Below are positions 8,468-18,745 of a stretch of 64,000 nt of DNA, piece after piece. The notes under the pieces were generated by a model. It saw only the letters and a list, made by a program, of their open reading frames with translations. It did not search any database and was not told the origin of the DNA. A program made the position numbers and the translations under genes. Source of the stretch: Dyella amyloliquefaciens (GTDB taxonomy: Bacteria > Pseudomonadota > Gammaproteobacteria > Xanthomonadales > Rhodanobacteraceae); assembly GCF_004296575.1 (NCBI RefSeq), contig NZ_SAYT01000004.1, positions 283,507-347,506 on the forward strand, read 5' to 3'. The number at the start of each line of letters is the position of its first letter. The stretch's first letter is position 1.

Positions 8468-8761
8468 ATGAGCAAACTGCGTCCGCTGCACGATCGCGTC
8501 ATCGTCAAGCGTCTCGAAGAAGAGCGCGTCTCCGCTGGCGGCATCGTCATCCCCGACAGCGCCACCGAGAAGCCGACCCGCGGCAAGGTCATCGCTGCCG
8601 GCGCGGGCCGCATCCTGGAAGACGGCAAGGTGCGTCCGATGTCCGTGAAGGAAGGCGACACCGTGCTGTTCGGCAAGTACGCCGGCCAGGAAATCAAGAT
8701 CGACGGCGAAGAGCTGGTCTTCCTGAAGGAAGACGACATCGTGGCTGTGATCGAAGCCTGA
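8468..8761 (+). CDS. groES: Co-chaperonin GroES
   Basis: The 97-residue lid of the GroEL chaperonin. The sequence [18 protein letters not shown] opens the family beta-barrel. The mobile loop that docks on GroEL is around residues 17-34 ([16 protein letters not shown]), and the roof loop and [20 protein letters not shown] complete the fold. The ATG at 8468 was chosen because upstream in-frame codons run through the CIRCE and promoter region and show no homology. Translation follows GGAGCCCATCCA. groEL begins 95 bases downstream in the same transcript. Confidence 0.98.
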   Translation: MSKLRPLHDRVIVKRLEEERVSAGGIVIPDSATEKPTRGKVIAAGAGRILEDGKVRPMSVKEGDTVLFGKYAGQEIKIDGEELVFLKEDDIVAVIEA

Positions 8762-8844
8762 TTGGTTTGATGGGGTTTAGCGCGAGATCCGCGCTTTGTA
8801 GAAGCCCTGTCGCCAGCGTTCCCATTCCTAATTCAATTTTTTGA

Positions 8845-10500
<1,656 letters not shown>

Positions 10501-10530
10501 GTCCACGCCTTCCGGCATCGCTACAGAGAA

Positions 10531-10557
10531 AACCCCGCCTTGTGCGGGGTTTTTTTT
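10531..10557 (+). terminator. Intrinsic terminator of groESL
   Basis: AACCCCGC - CTTGT - GCGGGGTT followed by an unbroken T-run (10550-10557). This is a textbook rho-independent terminator just after groEL. Confidence 0.95.
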
Positions 10558-10581
10558 GGACGTCCAGATGATTTTCGGTTG

Positions 10582-11532
10582 TTAGTGCGATCCGGCAGGC
10601 GCCTTGCCGGCATGCGCGTCGAGCCACGGCACCAGTGATACATCCCAGATGTTGTACTTGCCGTTGTCCCAGTCGGCACGCGCCGCTCCTGGAGGGCTGT
10701 TGCTCAGCCGGTCACTGGCGAAATACAGCGTGCGGTGGTCGGGACTAAGGCGGGCTTCGGCGTCCGAGCCGGCGCTGTTGACCTCGTTGCCGAGGTGTTT
10801 GGGTGTGCCCCAGCGTCCGCCGTCCCGGAACACGATGAACAGGTCGATCTGCTGGGCCGGTGCGCGGCTGGAACCAAATACGAGGAAGGACTGGTCGGGT
10901 GCCACCGCCGGATCCACGTCGGTGGTGGTGCCGTCGCTGAAGGGCAGGGGCTCGGGCTTCTGGTAGATGCCCTTGATGCAGGCCGCGCGGAACAGTCGGA
11001 AGTGCTTGGGATCATCGGCCGGGCGCATGAAGTAGAGCGTGCCGTCCGCGGCGATGCTGGGGGCGAAGGTGGAGTCGCTGGCATTGACGATGTCGGGCAG
11101 TCGCACGGGGGCACTCCAGCCATCGCCCTCGCGCCGGGCCACCCACAGGTTGCCGCCGCCCTCGGGAAAGCGTCGTCCCATGAAGTAGCCATCCAGTGGC
11201 TTGCCGCCCGGGGTCCTGGGGCGATTGGAGATGAAGACGAGCTGGCGGCCGTCCGGCGACATGCTCGGCTCCATGTCGCTCCAGTGTCCGGAGAACGGCG
11301 CCGTGGTCGGCGTGGACCAACGCCCGTCGCTCTCGTGACTGACCAGGATGGTCGAGTGAGGGCCATCGCTGCGCGAGAAATACACGGTATGTCCGTCGGG
11401 CGCGAAGGCGGGTGCGCTGTCGTGCTGGGGGCCGGAGATGACGCCGGGGGCGAAGACGGCTGGTGCCGTGTCGACCGCCCACGCCGACGTGGCGGCGAGG
11501 GCGAGCATGCAAGAGAGGGCCTGGCGAATCAT
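10582..11532 (-). CDS. Secreted TolB-like beta-propeller (PD40/WD40-like) protein
   Basis: A 316-residue exported protein from the chosen ATG at 11532. The ATG is preceded by GAAGGA and directly followed by a signal peptide (MIRQALSCMLALAATSAWA). The mature part is built from PD40 repeats: SAPAFAPDGHTVYFSRSD, EPSMSPDGRQLVFISNR, APSIAADGTLYFMR, VDPAVAPDQSFLVFGSSR and EARLSPDHRTLYFASDR. These predict a periplasmic or surface propeller like the TolB C-terminal domain. It lacks the TolB N-terminal domain, so it is not TolB itself. Function is unknown. It converges on groEL, and the GGDEF gene starts upstream on the same strand. Confidence 0.85.
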   Translation of the reverse strand: MIRQALSCMLALAATSAWAVDTAPAVFAPGVISGPQHDSAPAFAPDGHTVYFSRSDGPHSTILVSHESDGRWSTPTTAPFSGHWSDMEPSMSPDGRQLVFISNRPRTPGGKPLDGYFMGRRFPEGGGNLWVARREGDGWSAPVRLPDIVNASDSTFAPSIAADGTLYFMRPADDPKHFRLFRAACIKGIYQKPEPLPFSDGTTTDVDPAVAPDQSFLVFGSSRAPAQQIDLFIVFRDGGRWGTPKHLGNEVNSAGSDAEARLSPDHRTLYFASDRLSNSPPGAARADWDNGKYNIWDVSLVPWLDAHAGKAPAGSH

Positions 11533-11626
11533 GCGGTCCGTGTCCTTCGGTAGCCGATCGGTTCGTGCCAACAGCGGCAGGGCCATGCAGGGACAGCAGC
11601 AGGGCGATTCCGTTCGCCCGCAGGCA

Positions 11627-12670
11627 TCAGCGGCGGGCGTTCGGCCCCTTGCGCTCCCGTTTGACCGCGTACATCGCCGCATCGGCCTGGGCCAGCAGGG
11701 CTTCGGGGTCCAGCGCACTGTCGAGCGCCACGGTGACACCGATGCTGGGGCCGGCGTACTCGATCACCGTGCTGCCAAAATGGAAGCGGCCGGTGGTGGC
11801 CGTCAGCAGGCGATCCTGGATGGTCTTGCCGACGGGTTCTGCCTCCGCACGCGGCGGGCTCGACAGCGCCACGAATTCATCGCCGCCGATGCGTGCGACG
11901 AAATCGTCGATGCGCATGGCGCCCTGCAGGCGACCACCGATGGCCCGCAGGAACTGGTCGCCCGCCTCGTGGCCGTACTGGTCGTTGATCGCCTTGAAGC
12001 CGTCGAGATCGATGAAGGCCACGACCAGCGCGCGATCACCCACGGCGAGCGCCGACTGCCGGCGGGCGAGTTCCGCCATCAGGGCGCGCCGGTTGGGCAG
12101 GTGCGTGGTGGCATCCATCAGCGCGCTGACGGCCAGCGTGTCGTTGGCCTGGCGCAGCGCATGCACCAGTTGCTCGCGCTCGATCTGCTGGCTGATCAGT
12201 CGCGCGAACATCTGCAGCACCTGCTCGGCACCATCCGCCAGCGGCTTGCGCTCGTCGCTGGCGGCGCACAGTGTGCCGTACAGCGAACCGTCCTCCATGC
12301 GCACGGGCGTGCTCGCGTAGGTGGCGATGCCCAGCGCGCGCGCCGGGGCCGAGTCGGCCCAGCAGTTGGCCACGTCATCGGTATAGGCGCGGTTTTCCTC
12401 CAGCGCGCGCTTGCACAGCGTGCCTTCCCACGGCACGGACAGTCCCTCGGGGATCTGCAGCCGATGCGTGTTGCGCGCATACAGGATGTACTGGGCGCCT
12501 GCTTCCAGGTCGATGGTGGTCAGGTAGGTGGACTCGAGCCCGGTGACCGCCTGCAGCAACTCAAGCAGGGGGCGCACCAGTTCTTCCAGGGTTCGTGCCT
12601 GGGTCACCGATTCGGCGAGCCGACCGACGAAGTCGGCAGGAAGGGATGAAGCGGGCGGCATCACGACCAT
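11627..12670 (-). CDS. GAF-GGDEF diguanylate cyclase
   Basis: A predicted cytoplasmic enzyme that makes cyclic di-GMP from two GTP. From the ATG at 12670 (preceded by AAGG) it has 347 residues; an upstream GTG at 12712 would add 14. A GAF sensor domain occupies about residues 20-170. A short helix leads to a GGDEF domain (about 185-345) with IDLDGFKAIND and an intact active site RIGGDEF at about 262-266. An RxxD inhibitory site (RIDD) lies five residues before GGDEF, so product feedback inhibition is expected. There are no membrane segments. The GAF ligand is unknown. Confidence 0.92.
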   Translation of the reverse strand: MVVMPPASSLPADFVGRLAESVTQARTLEELVRPLLELLQAVTGLESTYLTTIDLEAGAQYILYARNTHRLQIPEGLSVPWEGTLCKRALEENRAYTDDVANCWADSAPARALGIATYASTPVRMEDGSLYGTLCAASDERKPLADGAEQVLQMFARLISQQIEREQLVHALRQANDTLAVSALMDATTHLPNRRALMAELARRQSALAVGDRALVVAFIDLDGFKAINDQYGHEAGDQFLRAIGGRLQGAMRIDDFVARIGGDEFVALSSPPRAEAEPVGKTIQDRLLTATTGRFHFGSTVIEYAGPSIGVTVALDSALDPEALLAQADAAMYAVKRERKGPNARR

Positions 12671-12777
12671 GACGTTGCGCCTTGAATGGATGGTCAGCGG
12701 GAAGCCGTCCACGAAACGGCCATAGGGCCATTAGAACCACGCGCGCCGGGCGTGGCAATCCCGGGGGCGGCAGCGAA

Positions 12778-14001
12778 GTGAAGATTTTCGCCGCAGGCAT
12801 TTCCGATTCCGCGCATTCAAACGTCTTGGCTTATGTCACAGCCACCACGCGGGTCACGCGCGCCTTGAACGAACGGAATCTTCTGCCGGGGGAGGAACCC
12901 CTGGACGCCGACCTGGTGTTCGCGGCTAGCGGCTGCGCCTACGCGGCGCAACGCTCCCTGGAACGCGAACTGCATCTGGCGAGGCCGGAGCACCCGGTGG
13001 CGGCTGGACAACGGGAGAGAGTTGCCACGGATGGCACCCCTCGCCTGGCGCTATGGTGGCGCTCATTGCGTGGCCGCAGCGACTGGGTCGGGCATCCTGG
13101 CCAGCGCGCGCTCATGGCCGCGAAATACCTGGTGCGCGCCAGCAGCCTGCCGATACGCCACCAGCGCTATCTCGCATTCCTGTCCTCGCACCCGCTGCTG
13201 CGCGCTTGCGTGGGCTGCGATCCGCGGCTGCAGGAGCGTCACCTCCATCGTTTCATTCATCGGGGTTGGCATCGCACGACGCGTCTGCGTGGCGTGTGGA
13301 ACCATTACCGGCTGTTGCTGGAGCGCTGGCCCGAAACCTTGTTCGAGTCGGTCTATGTCCATGGCCGGGCCAGCTTGGGCGAACTGGTGCTCAAGGACGG
13401 CAGCGTGCTGAAGCTGCACCTGCGCCCGCCCATCTACATGGGCTGCGAAGGCGAGCTGGCGATCGAGCTGGGCGACGCGGATGGCCGCACGCTGTACCGG
13501 CTGGTTGTCACCCTGATCGACGAGCACACCATGGCCATCGGTTGCATCCAGGGCCCGGATGGCGCCGAGGCGCGCGACGAGGTGCGCGTGCTGACCCGCC
13601 AGATGCACGGCATGCGGCCCAAGCAGCTGCTGCTGGTGCTGGCGTACGTGCTGGCCGGGCAGTGCGGTATCCGCCATATCCTGGGCATCAGCAACGACGC
13701 CCATCCGCTGCACGGGCGCACACGGTTCCTGGCCGACTATGACGCGTTCTGGCAGGAACAGGGCGGCTGTGCCAGCGGAGACGGCTGGTTCGTGCTGCCA
13801 TCGACCCTGCATCACCGTACCGAAGCGGAAGTGGAGAGCAAGCATCGCGCCGCATTCCGGCGCCGCGCCGAGTTGCGCTGGCAGGCAGTGCGATTGTTGA
13901 ACGGCGCGCTGCGTCCCGTGCCGTGGTGGCGCGGCGCGCCGTTGGCGGAGGCGGCGGTAGAATCGCCGTTTCCGCTTCCGGACGTGCCCGAGGAAGCCTA
14001 G
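12778..14001 (+). CDS. VirK/YbjX-family DUF535 protein, first gene of the ECF/FecR/TonB receptor operon
   Basis: A DUF535 (VirK/YbjX) protein of up to 439 residues if begun at 12682, or 407 from the GTG at 12778. The start is uncertain, since no strong ribosome site is seen. Homology to the second DUF535 protein at 31366-32280 begins around WWRSLRGRSDW, so at least the region from about 13040 is real. Family hallmarks are DPRLQERHLHRFIHR, ERWPETLFESVYVHGRASLGELVLKDG, MRPKQLLLVLAYVLAG and ESKHRAAFRRR near the C-terminus. Relatives affect virulence and envelope properties in enterobacteria, but the biochemical role is unknown. The TAG stop shares one base with the GTG start of the sigma factor. 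Confidence 0.85.
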   Translation: MKIFAAGISDSAHSNVLAYVTATTRVTRALNERNLLPGEEPLDADLVFAASGCAYAAQRSLERELHLARPEHPVAAGQRERVATDGTPRLALWWRSLRGRSDWVGHPGQRALMAAKYLVRASSLPIRHQRYLAFLSSHPLLRACVGCDPRLQERHLHRFIHRGWHRTTRLRGVWNHYRLLLERWPETLFESVYVHGRASLGELVLKDGSVLKLHLRPPIYMGCEGELAIELGDADGRTLYRLVVTLIDEHTMAIGCIQGPDGAEARDEVRVLTRQMHGMRPKQLLLVLAYVLAGQCGIRHILGISNDAHPLHGRTRFLADYDAFWQEQGGCASGDGWFVLPSTLHHRTEAEVESKHRAAFRRRAELRWQAVRLLNGALRPVPWWRGAPLAEAAVESPFPLPDVPEEA

Positions 14002-14555
14002 TGAACGAACCCGCCGACCTGTCCGGCCCTGTCGACGCCAGCCCGGACCCGGCCCATGCCCTGCGTGTCGCGACGTTGTTTCGCGAGCACAACCGTGCCC
14101 TGGTCGCCTTCCTGCAGTGTCGTCTCCACTCGATCTCCGACGCACAGGAAGTGGCGCAGGAGGCCTACATGCGGCTGGTGGTGATGGAACGTCCCGAGCA
14201 GGTTGAATCGTTACGTGCTTACCTGTACCGCGTCGCGTCCAATCTCGCCGTCGATCGGCTGCGCATGCGCAAGGTGCGCGACGAGCATCCGCTGGTGCCG
14301 CCGGACGAGGATCTGCACCTTGCGCCGATTCCCGAGCGGCACGCGGTCGCCACCGGCCAGCTGCACGCCCTGCAGAACGCGTTGCGCGAGTTGCCGGCCA
14401 AGACGGGCCGCGCATTCGTCATGCACGTCATTGATGGCTGCGAGATCGGTGCGATCGCGCGGGCGATGAAGATCAGCGAGCGCATGGTGCGCTATCACGT
14501 GGCCAACGCCCTGGCGCATTGCCGGGCGCGGGTCGACGAACCGGAGATGCCATGA
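14001..14555 (+). CDS. ECF RNA polymerase sigma factor, FecI type
   Basis: A 184-residue extracytoplasmic-function sigma factor. Region 2 (about 20-90) contains LVAFLQCRLHSISDAQEVAQEAYMRL and the YLYRVASNLAVDRLR promoter-melting helix. Region 4 (about 120-175) ends in a helix-turn-helix (CEIGAIARAMKISERMVRYHVANAL). The start is the GTG at 14001, which has GAGGAA six bases upstream and overlaps the previous stop (TAGTG). It overlaps the fecR-like gene by ATGA. This layout is the FecI-FecR-FecA cell-surface signalling arrangement, in which the sigma factor drives its own receptor when the ligand is bound. Confidence 0.93.
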   Translation: MNEPADLSGPVDASPDPAHALRVATLFREHNRALVAFLQCRLHSISDAQEVAQEAYMRLVVMERPEQVESLRAYLYRVASNLAVDRLRMRKVRDEHPLVPPDEDLHLAPIPERHAVATGQLHALQNALRELPAKTGRAFVMHVIDGCEIGAIARAMKISERMVRYHVANALAHCRARVDEPEMP

Positions 14556-15541
14556 TGGCCCCCACCACGAACGAACAAGCGCTACGCATCGCCGCCGACT
14601 GGTGGGTGCGACTGCGCGACGCCAAGGCAGCAGAGCACACGACGGAACAGTGGCTCGCCTGGATCGACGAAGACCAAGCGCACCTCGCCGCCTTCGAGCG
14701 CGTGACCGAGCTGGCGACACGCCTGGGTGCGCTGGGAGAGGTCTCGCACGCGAAGTTGATGGCCGAGTTCGCACCTGCCCAGACGCCGCGCCGCTGGTGG
14801 GCGCTGAGCGCCGCAGCCGCGGCGGCCGTGCTGGTGGCTGGCGGCTACATCGGCTGGACGGTGCTCGAGCGTCCCGCCGCCGCGCAGCTGTATACCAGTG
14901 CGATCGCGACGCAACGCGATGTGACGCTGGACGATGGTTCGCGCGTGGCGATGGGCGGCGCGACGCGGCTCACGGCGCGCTTCGGCCGCGACCATCGTGA
15001 AGTCGAACTCGACGAAGGCGAGGTCTATTTCGAGGTGGTGCATGATTCGAGCCGGCCGTTCGTGGTGCGCGCGGGCAAGCTGCGCATCGAGGACATCGGC
15101 ACCGCATTCGACGTGCGCCGCACCGGCGATCACGTCACGATCGCCATGGCCGAAGGACGCGTGCACATTTCCGACGATGCTTCCGGGCAGGGCCACGGTC
15201 TTGAAGCGGTAGCGGGGCAGGCGGTGTCGTACGACCCCTCGCGCATCGCGCTCAACGTCACCAGCATCGATCCCGCGCAGGCGGCGGCGTGGCGCGATGC
15301 ACGACTGGAGTTCGACAACGAGCCGCTGTCGGTGGTGGTGGCCAACATCAATCGCTATCGCTCGCATCCCGTGCGCATCGCCGACGCCGGCCTGCAATCG
15401 ATGACTTTCACCGGCACGGTGAAGACCAATGCCATCGACGACTGGCTGCAGGCCTTGCCGCAGGTGCTGCCGCTCAAGGTCAGTGAAGTGGGTGGACAGA
15501 CCGTGCTGTCGGATGCGCGGGGCAAGCACGGCGCCAGCTGA
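14552..15541 (+). CDS. FecR-family anti-sigma regulator
   Basis: A 329-residue inner-membrane signal transducer. The cytoplasmic N-terminal domain (1-75; AADWWVRLRDAKAAEHTTEQWLAWI) is the DUF4880 anti-sigma segment. One membrane helix spans about residues 83-105. The periplasmic FecR domain (about 120-230) contains DVTLDDGSRVAMGGATRL and YFEVVHDSSRPFVVRAG. A C-terminal secretin/STN-like domain (about 255-320) should contact the receptor signalling domain. Translation starts at an ATG overlapping the sigma-factor stop (ATGA). It probably holds the ECF factor inactive until the downstream receptor is occupied. Confidence 0.93.
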   Translation: MMAPTTNEQALRIAADWWVRLRDAKAAEHTTEQWLAWIDEDQAHLAAFERVTELATRLGALGEVSHAKLMAEFAPAQTPRRWWALSAAAAAAVLVAGGYIGWTVLERPAAAQLYTSAIATQRDVTLDDGSRVAMGGATRLTARFGRDHREVELDEGEVYFEVVHDSSRPFVVRAGKLRIEDIGTAFDVRRTGDHVTIAMAEGRVHISDDASGQGHGLEAVAGQAVSYDPSRIALNVTSIDPAQAAAWRDARLEFDNEPLSVVVANINRYRSHPVRIADAGLQSMTFTGTVKTNAIDDWLQALPQVLPLKVSEVGGQTVLSDARGKHGAS

Positions 15542-15664
15542 CGAAAGGGTGCGACACCAGGACGGCAAGGCTGGTGTCAGATTGCGTTCATCCCACTGTT
15601 TTGGCGACAAAAACGCTTGAGGGCATGTCACACTCGTGGTTTTCGCTCGCAGGACGCGAATGCC

Positions 15665-18064
15665 ATGAAGGCGTGCGTAAGGCTGCTGCTGTCAGGCAGC
15701 GTGGTGATGTCGGTGAACCTGGTCATGCCAGGTGCCGCCTTCGCCGTCGTGCGCGTGATCCATGAAGGCACGCGCACCGAGTTCGCGATACCTGCGCAGC
15801 CATTGGCCACCGCACTGATCGCCTTCGGCAAGCAGGCCAATGTGCAGGTGCTCACGTCGGGCTGCGCGATCGCCCGCTTCCGCTCGCAGGGTGTCAGCGG
15901 CGCGCTTACGCCAGAGGCCGCGCTCGAGCAGTTGCTGCAGGGCACCGGGCTCGAATACGCCTTCACCCAGACCGGCACCGTCGTGGTGAAGCCGTCGGAG
16001 AAGGCGGAAGAACACGCGGCCGGCGGCAAGGCGAAGGCACCGGTCGAAACCAAGAACCTGATGCCGGTCGAAGCGATTGGCCTGGTGGGACGCGACGTCG
16101 GCTTCCTGGGTTCATCCAACAGCATGGCTGCGCGCAACGATGGCGACCTCATCGACGTGCCGCAGTCGGTCAGCGTGGTCACCCGCGGCCTGATGGACTC
16201 GCAGCAGCTGCTCACGGTGGCCGACGCCGTGCGCAACGTGGCGGGCGTGCAGTACGTGGAAGGCTCCGATGGCTTGCCGCTGTTCCAGATCCGCGGCTTC
16301 TACACCGGCAATGGACTTACCGATGGCATGCCCAACAGCATTGCCGGGTCCGGCGATTTCCCGCCGCTGGTCGGCGTGCAGCGCGTCGAAGTGCTGAAGG
16401 GACCGCAATCGGTGCTGGGTGATACGGCAGGCAGCAACTTCGGCGGCCTGGTGAACGTCACCATCAAGCAGCCGCAGGCCGAACCGGTGCAGCAGCTGAC
16501 CGCGATGATCGGCGAGCAGGGGCAGGTGCAGGCAGGCCTGGACATGGCCGGCCCGTTGGGCCACACGCCGGGCCTTACCTATCGCCTCGTGGTGTCGGGC
16601 GACTATGGCTACCGCTCACCGCAGGGTTATCTCAACCGGCGCAGCGCCTATATCGCGCCTGCGATTGGCTGGCGCGGCGACAGCACCGACCTGGTGGTGG
16701 GCGTGCAACGCATCGTCAATCGCCTGCCGGTTCCCGATCACGTGGTACTGCTGGGCGACTCGCTTTCCACGGCCTCGCCCTACGGCATCCTGCCGGGCAA
16801 CCCGCGCGATTTCGCCAACTACCAGACCGACCGCTTCTACTACCTGCTCGACCAGCAGCTGGGCGGCGACTGGACATGGCGCAGCCGTGGACAGTACGTG
16901 CGGCAGCGGAACAACCAGCACAGCTGGACGCTGTACAGCCCGATGCTCAATGGCGACAGCACGGCCGTCGCGGAGGCATATCGCTATGATGACACCTACT
17001 ACTCGCTGCAGAACGACCTGATCCGCACCTTTGATACGGGATCCCTGCAGCACACGGTGACGCTTGGCGCCGACTACGCCCGCTCGCGCATCGGCCATTC
17101 CGATGACTACGTCCACGCCTATGACGACGGGGTCTACAACCTCTTCAGCAGCCGCCAGCTGCCGGTCGTCGCGTCGGTCATCCAGCCGCAGGACAACCAG
17201 CCCCTGGGTGGCACGCCGTGGTCGGTGGACAGCGGCCTGTTCCTGCAGGACCAGCTCGCCTGGGGCGAGCACTGGGACATGCTGCTGGCGCTGCGTCGCG
17301 CCGCCTACGAGGTGTCGACCGAAGACGTCGAAGGCAATCCATGGACGCCGCGTCGTACCAAATGGGTGCCCAACGCCGGCCTGGTGTACAAGCTCACGCC
17401 CGACATCGCGTTGTACGGCGGCACGTCCAACGGCTTCCAGCCGGTGTCGTACCTGGGTGAGAACGGCAGGCCGCTGGTGCCGGCGCTGTCGAAGCAGCTG
17501 GAGGCGGGCGCCAAGTTCAACCTGTTCAACGAGCGCGCGCGACTCACCGTATCGCTGTATCGCATCACGCTCGACCACAGCTACCTGCTGGTTGACGAGC
17601 AGCCGCCCAACTTCGCGACCTTGGGACCCGGCCAGACCAATCGCGGCGTGGAACTGGAGTTCGCGGGCGAGGTGGCGCCGGGGCTGGACCTCAGCAGCAG
17701 CTATACCAACGCGCTGATCAGCAATCACGATGGCTCCAAGCCGACCGGTGCGCCGCGCCAGCGCTTCAACGTGTGGGCCAGCTACTGGTTCCAGGGGGGC
17801 GCGCTGCGTGGCTGGGGCGTGGCCGGCGGCCTGATGGCACGGGGCCGTTCGCTGGGGCAGAGCATGGACTACACCACGTACTACACGACGCCGGGTCAGG
17901 CGGAGGTAGGCGCTAGTGTTTCCTATCGCGCCGATCGCTGGAGCATGACGCTGGGCGTGAAGAACCTCTTCGCGCGTCGACTGGTGGCCGACGATTTCAA
18001 CGAAACCTTCGTGCCGCTGCGCACGCGGCGCAGCTATCTGCTGTCGGGCAGCTACGACTTCTGA
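15665..18064 (+). CDS. TonB-dependent siderophore receptor with N-terminal signalling (STN) domain
   Basis: A 799-residue outer-membrane receptor. The ATG at 15665 has AGGA upstream and begins a signal peptide that ends near AFA. The STN signalling domain follows (about 35-105; IPAQPLATALIAFGKQANVQVL). The plug domain includes DVPQSVSVVTRGLMDSQQ, IRGFYTGNG and VEVLKGPQSVLGDTAGSNFGG. A 22-strand barrel ends in the required C-terminal Phe (SGSYDF). With the ECF factor and FecR next to it, this is a complete trans-envelope signalling set like FecA or FpvA. The ligand, probably a ferric siderophore, is not identifiable, and no siderophore synthesis gene is nearby. Confidence 0.94.
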   Translation: MKACVRLLLSGSVVMSVNLVMPGAAFAVVRVIHEGTRTEFAIPAQPLATALIAFGKQANVQVLTSGCAIARFRSQGVSGALTPEAALEQLLQGTGLEYAFTQTGTVVVKPSEKAEEHAAGGKAKAPVETKNLMPVEAIGLVGRDVGFLGSSNSMAARNDGDLIDVPQSVSVVTRGLMDSQQLLTVADAVRNVAGVQYVEGSDGLPLFQIRGFYTGNGLTDGMPNSIAGSGDFPPLVGVQRVEVLKGPQSVLGDTAGSNFGGLVNVTIKQPQAEPVQQLTAMIGEQGQVQAGLDMAGPLGHTPGLTYRLVVSGDYGYRSPQGYLNRRSAYIAPAIGWRGDSTDLVVGVQRIVNRLPVPDHVVLLGDSLSTASPYGILPGNPRDFANYQTDRFYYLLDQQLGGDWTWRSRGQYVRQRNNQHSWTLYSPMLNGDSTAVAEAYRYDDTYYSLQNDLIRTFDTGSLQHTVTLGADYARSRIGHSDDYVHAYDDGVYNLFSSRQLPVVASVIQPQDNQPLGGTPWSVDSGLFLQDQLAWGEHWDMLLALRRAAYEVSTEDVEGNPWTPRRTKWVPNAGLVYKLTPDIALYGGTSNGFQPVSYLGENGRPLVPALSKQLEAGAKFNLFNERARLTVSLYRITLDHSYLLVDEQPPNFATLGPGQTNRGVELEFAGEVAPGLDLSSSYTNALISNHDGSKPTGAPRQRFNVWASYWFQGGALRGWGVAGGLMARGRSLGQSMDYTTYYTTPGQAEVGASVSYRADRWSMTLGVKNLFARRLVADDFNETFVPLRTRRSYLLSGSYDF

Positions 18065-18098
18065 TTCGCCGGCTGCCGCCACGTTGAAACCCCGGCAT

Positions 18099-18129
18099 AA
18101 AAAAATCCCGGGAGCTGGGCTCCCGGGAT
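18099..18129 (-). terminator. Intrinsic terminator read on the minus strand
   Basis: ATCCCGGGAGC (18105-18115) - TGG - GCTCCCGGGAT (18119-18129), with a seven-base A-run on the + strand just left of the stem (18099-18105). Read leftward this is a perfect hairpin followed by a T-run, terminating the small gene at 18156-18518. It may also act weakly against read-through from the receptor gene. Confidence 0.88.
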
Positions 18130-18155
18130 CTTCATTGCGTTACTGCAGGTAAGGA

Positions 18156-18518
18156 TCAGCCGCCGGTCTGCGCGCCAGCTTCAACCTTGGCGTCGGTAGC
18201 AGCCTTCGCCTTGTGCGAAGCGTGCTTGCTGGCCTTGTGCGCCGCATGCTCGGTGCTGCTCGCTGTCTTGTCTGCGGTCTTCTCCGCCGTGGCGGCGGTT
18301 TTGTCGGCGGTCTTCTCGGTGGTGGAGGTGGTCTTGCCCGCGACCTTGCTGGTCATGGCAGCCGTCTGGTCGACAGTCTTGCCGGCGGCGTCCTGCGCTG
18401 CCGCGGTGTTCGCGCCTGCCTCGACCTTCGCCGAGGCCGCGGCGTTCTGGGCGAACGCGGGTACGGTCAGGACCGAAGCAGCGGTGACGATGAGGGCGGC
18501 AAGCATGGTCTTACGCAT
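18156..18518 (-). CDS. Small secreted Ala/Lys/Thr-rich repetitive protein
   Basis: A 120-residue protein not assigned to any family. The signal peptide (MRKTMLAALIVTAASVLTVPAFA) is followed by a low-complexity body of Ala, Lys, Thr and Ser. It contains tandem units of the EKTADKTA type (about residues 68-90) and a histidine- and lysine-rich patch (HAAHKASKHASHKAK). Composition resembles lysine/alanine-rich periplasmic or envelope stress proteins. A ribosome site GGAGG precedes the ATG and a strong terminator follows the stop, so it is a genuine monocistronic gene. A helical, basic, periplasmic product is inferred. Confidence 0.75.
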   Translation of the reverse strand: MRKTMLAALIVTAASVLTVPAFAQNAAASAKVEAGANTAAAQDAAGKTVDQTAAMTSKVAGKTTSTTEKTADKTAATAEKTADKTASSTEHAAHKASKHASHKAKAATDAKVEAGAQTGG

Positions 18519-18745
18519 GAGGAAAACCTCCAGTGTGGGAATGCCGACGAAGGCGTTGCTTCGCGGCTGGGATCCAAGCTAGACGGATTTCGCTCTACCG
18601 AACCTGAACGAAAACGGCTCCCTTAAGCCGCCAGACAGATCGCTGAATCCGCGCTTCGCAACGCGAATTTTCCGCCTCTTCGCCTACTTGCTTTCCTTGG
18701 AAAACGGCCGCCGTGCTCGATCCGTTTGGACGTCCATACCGTGCG

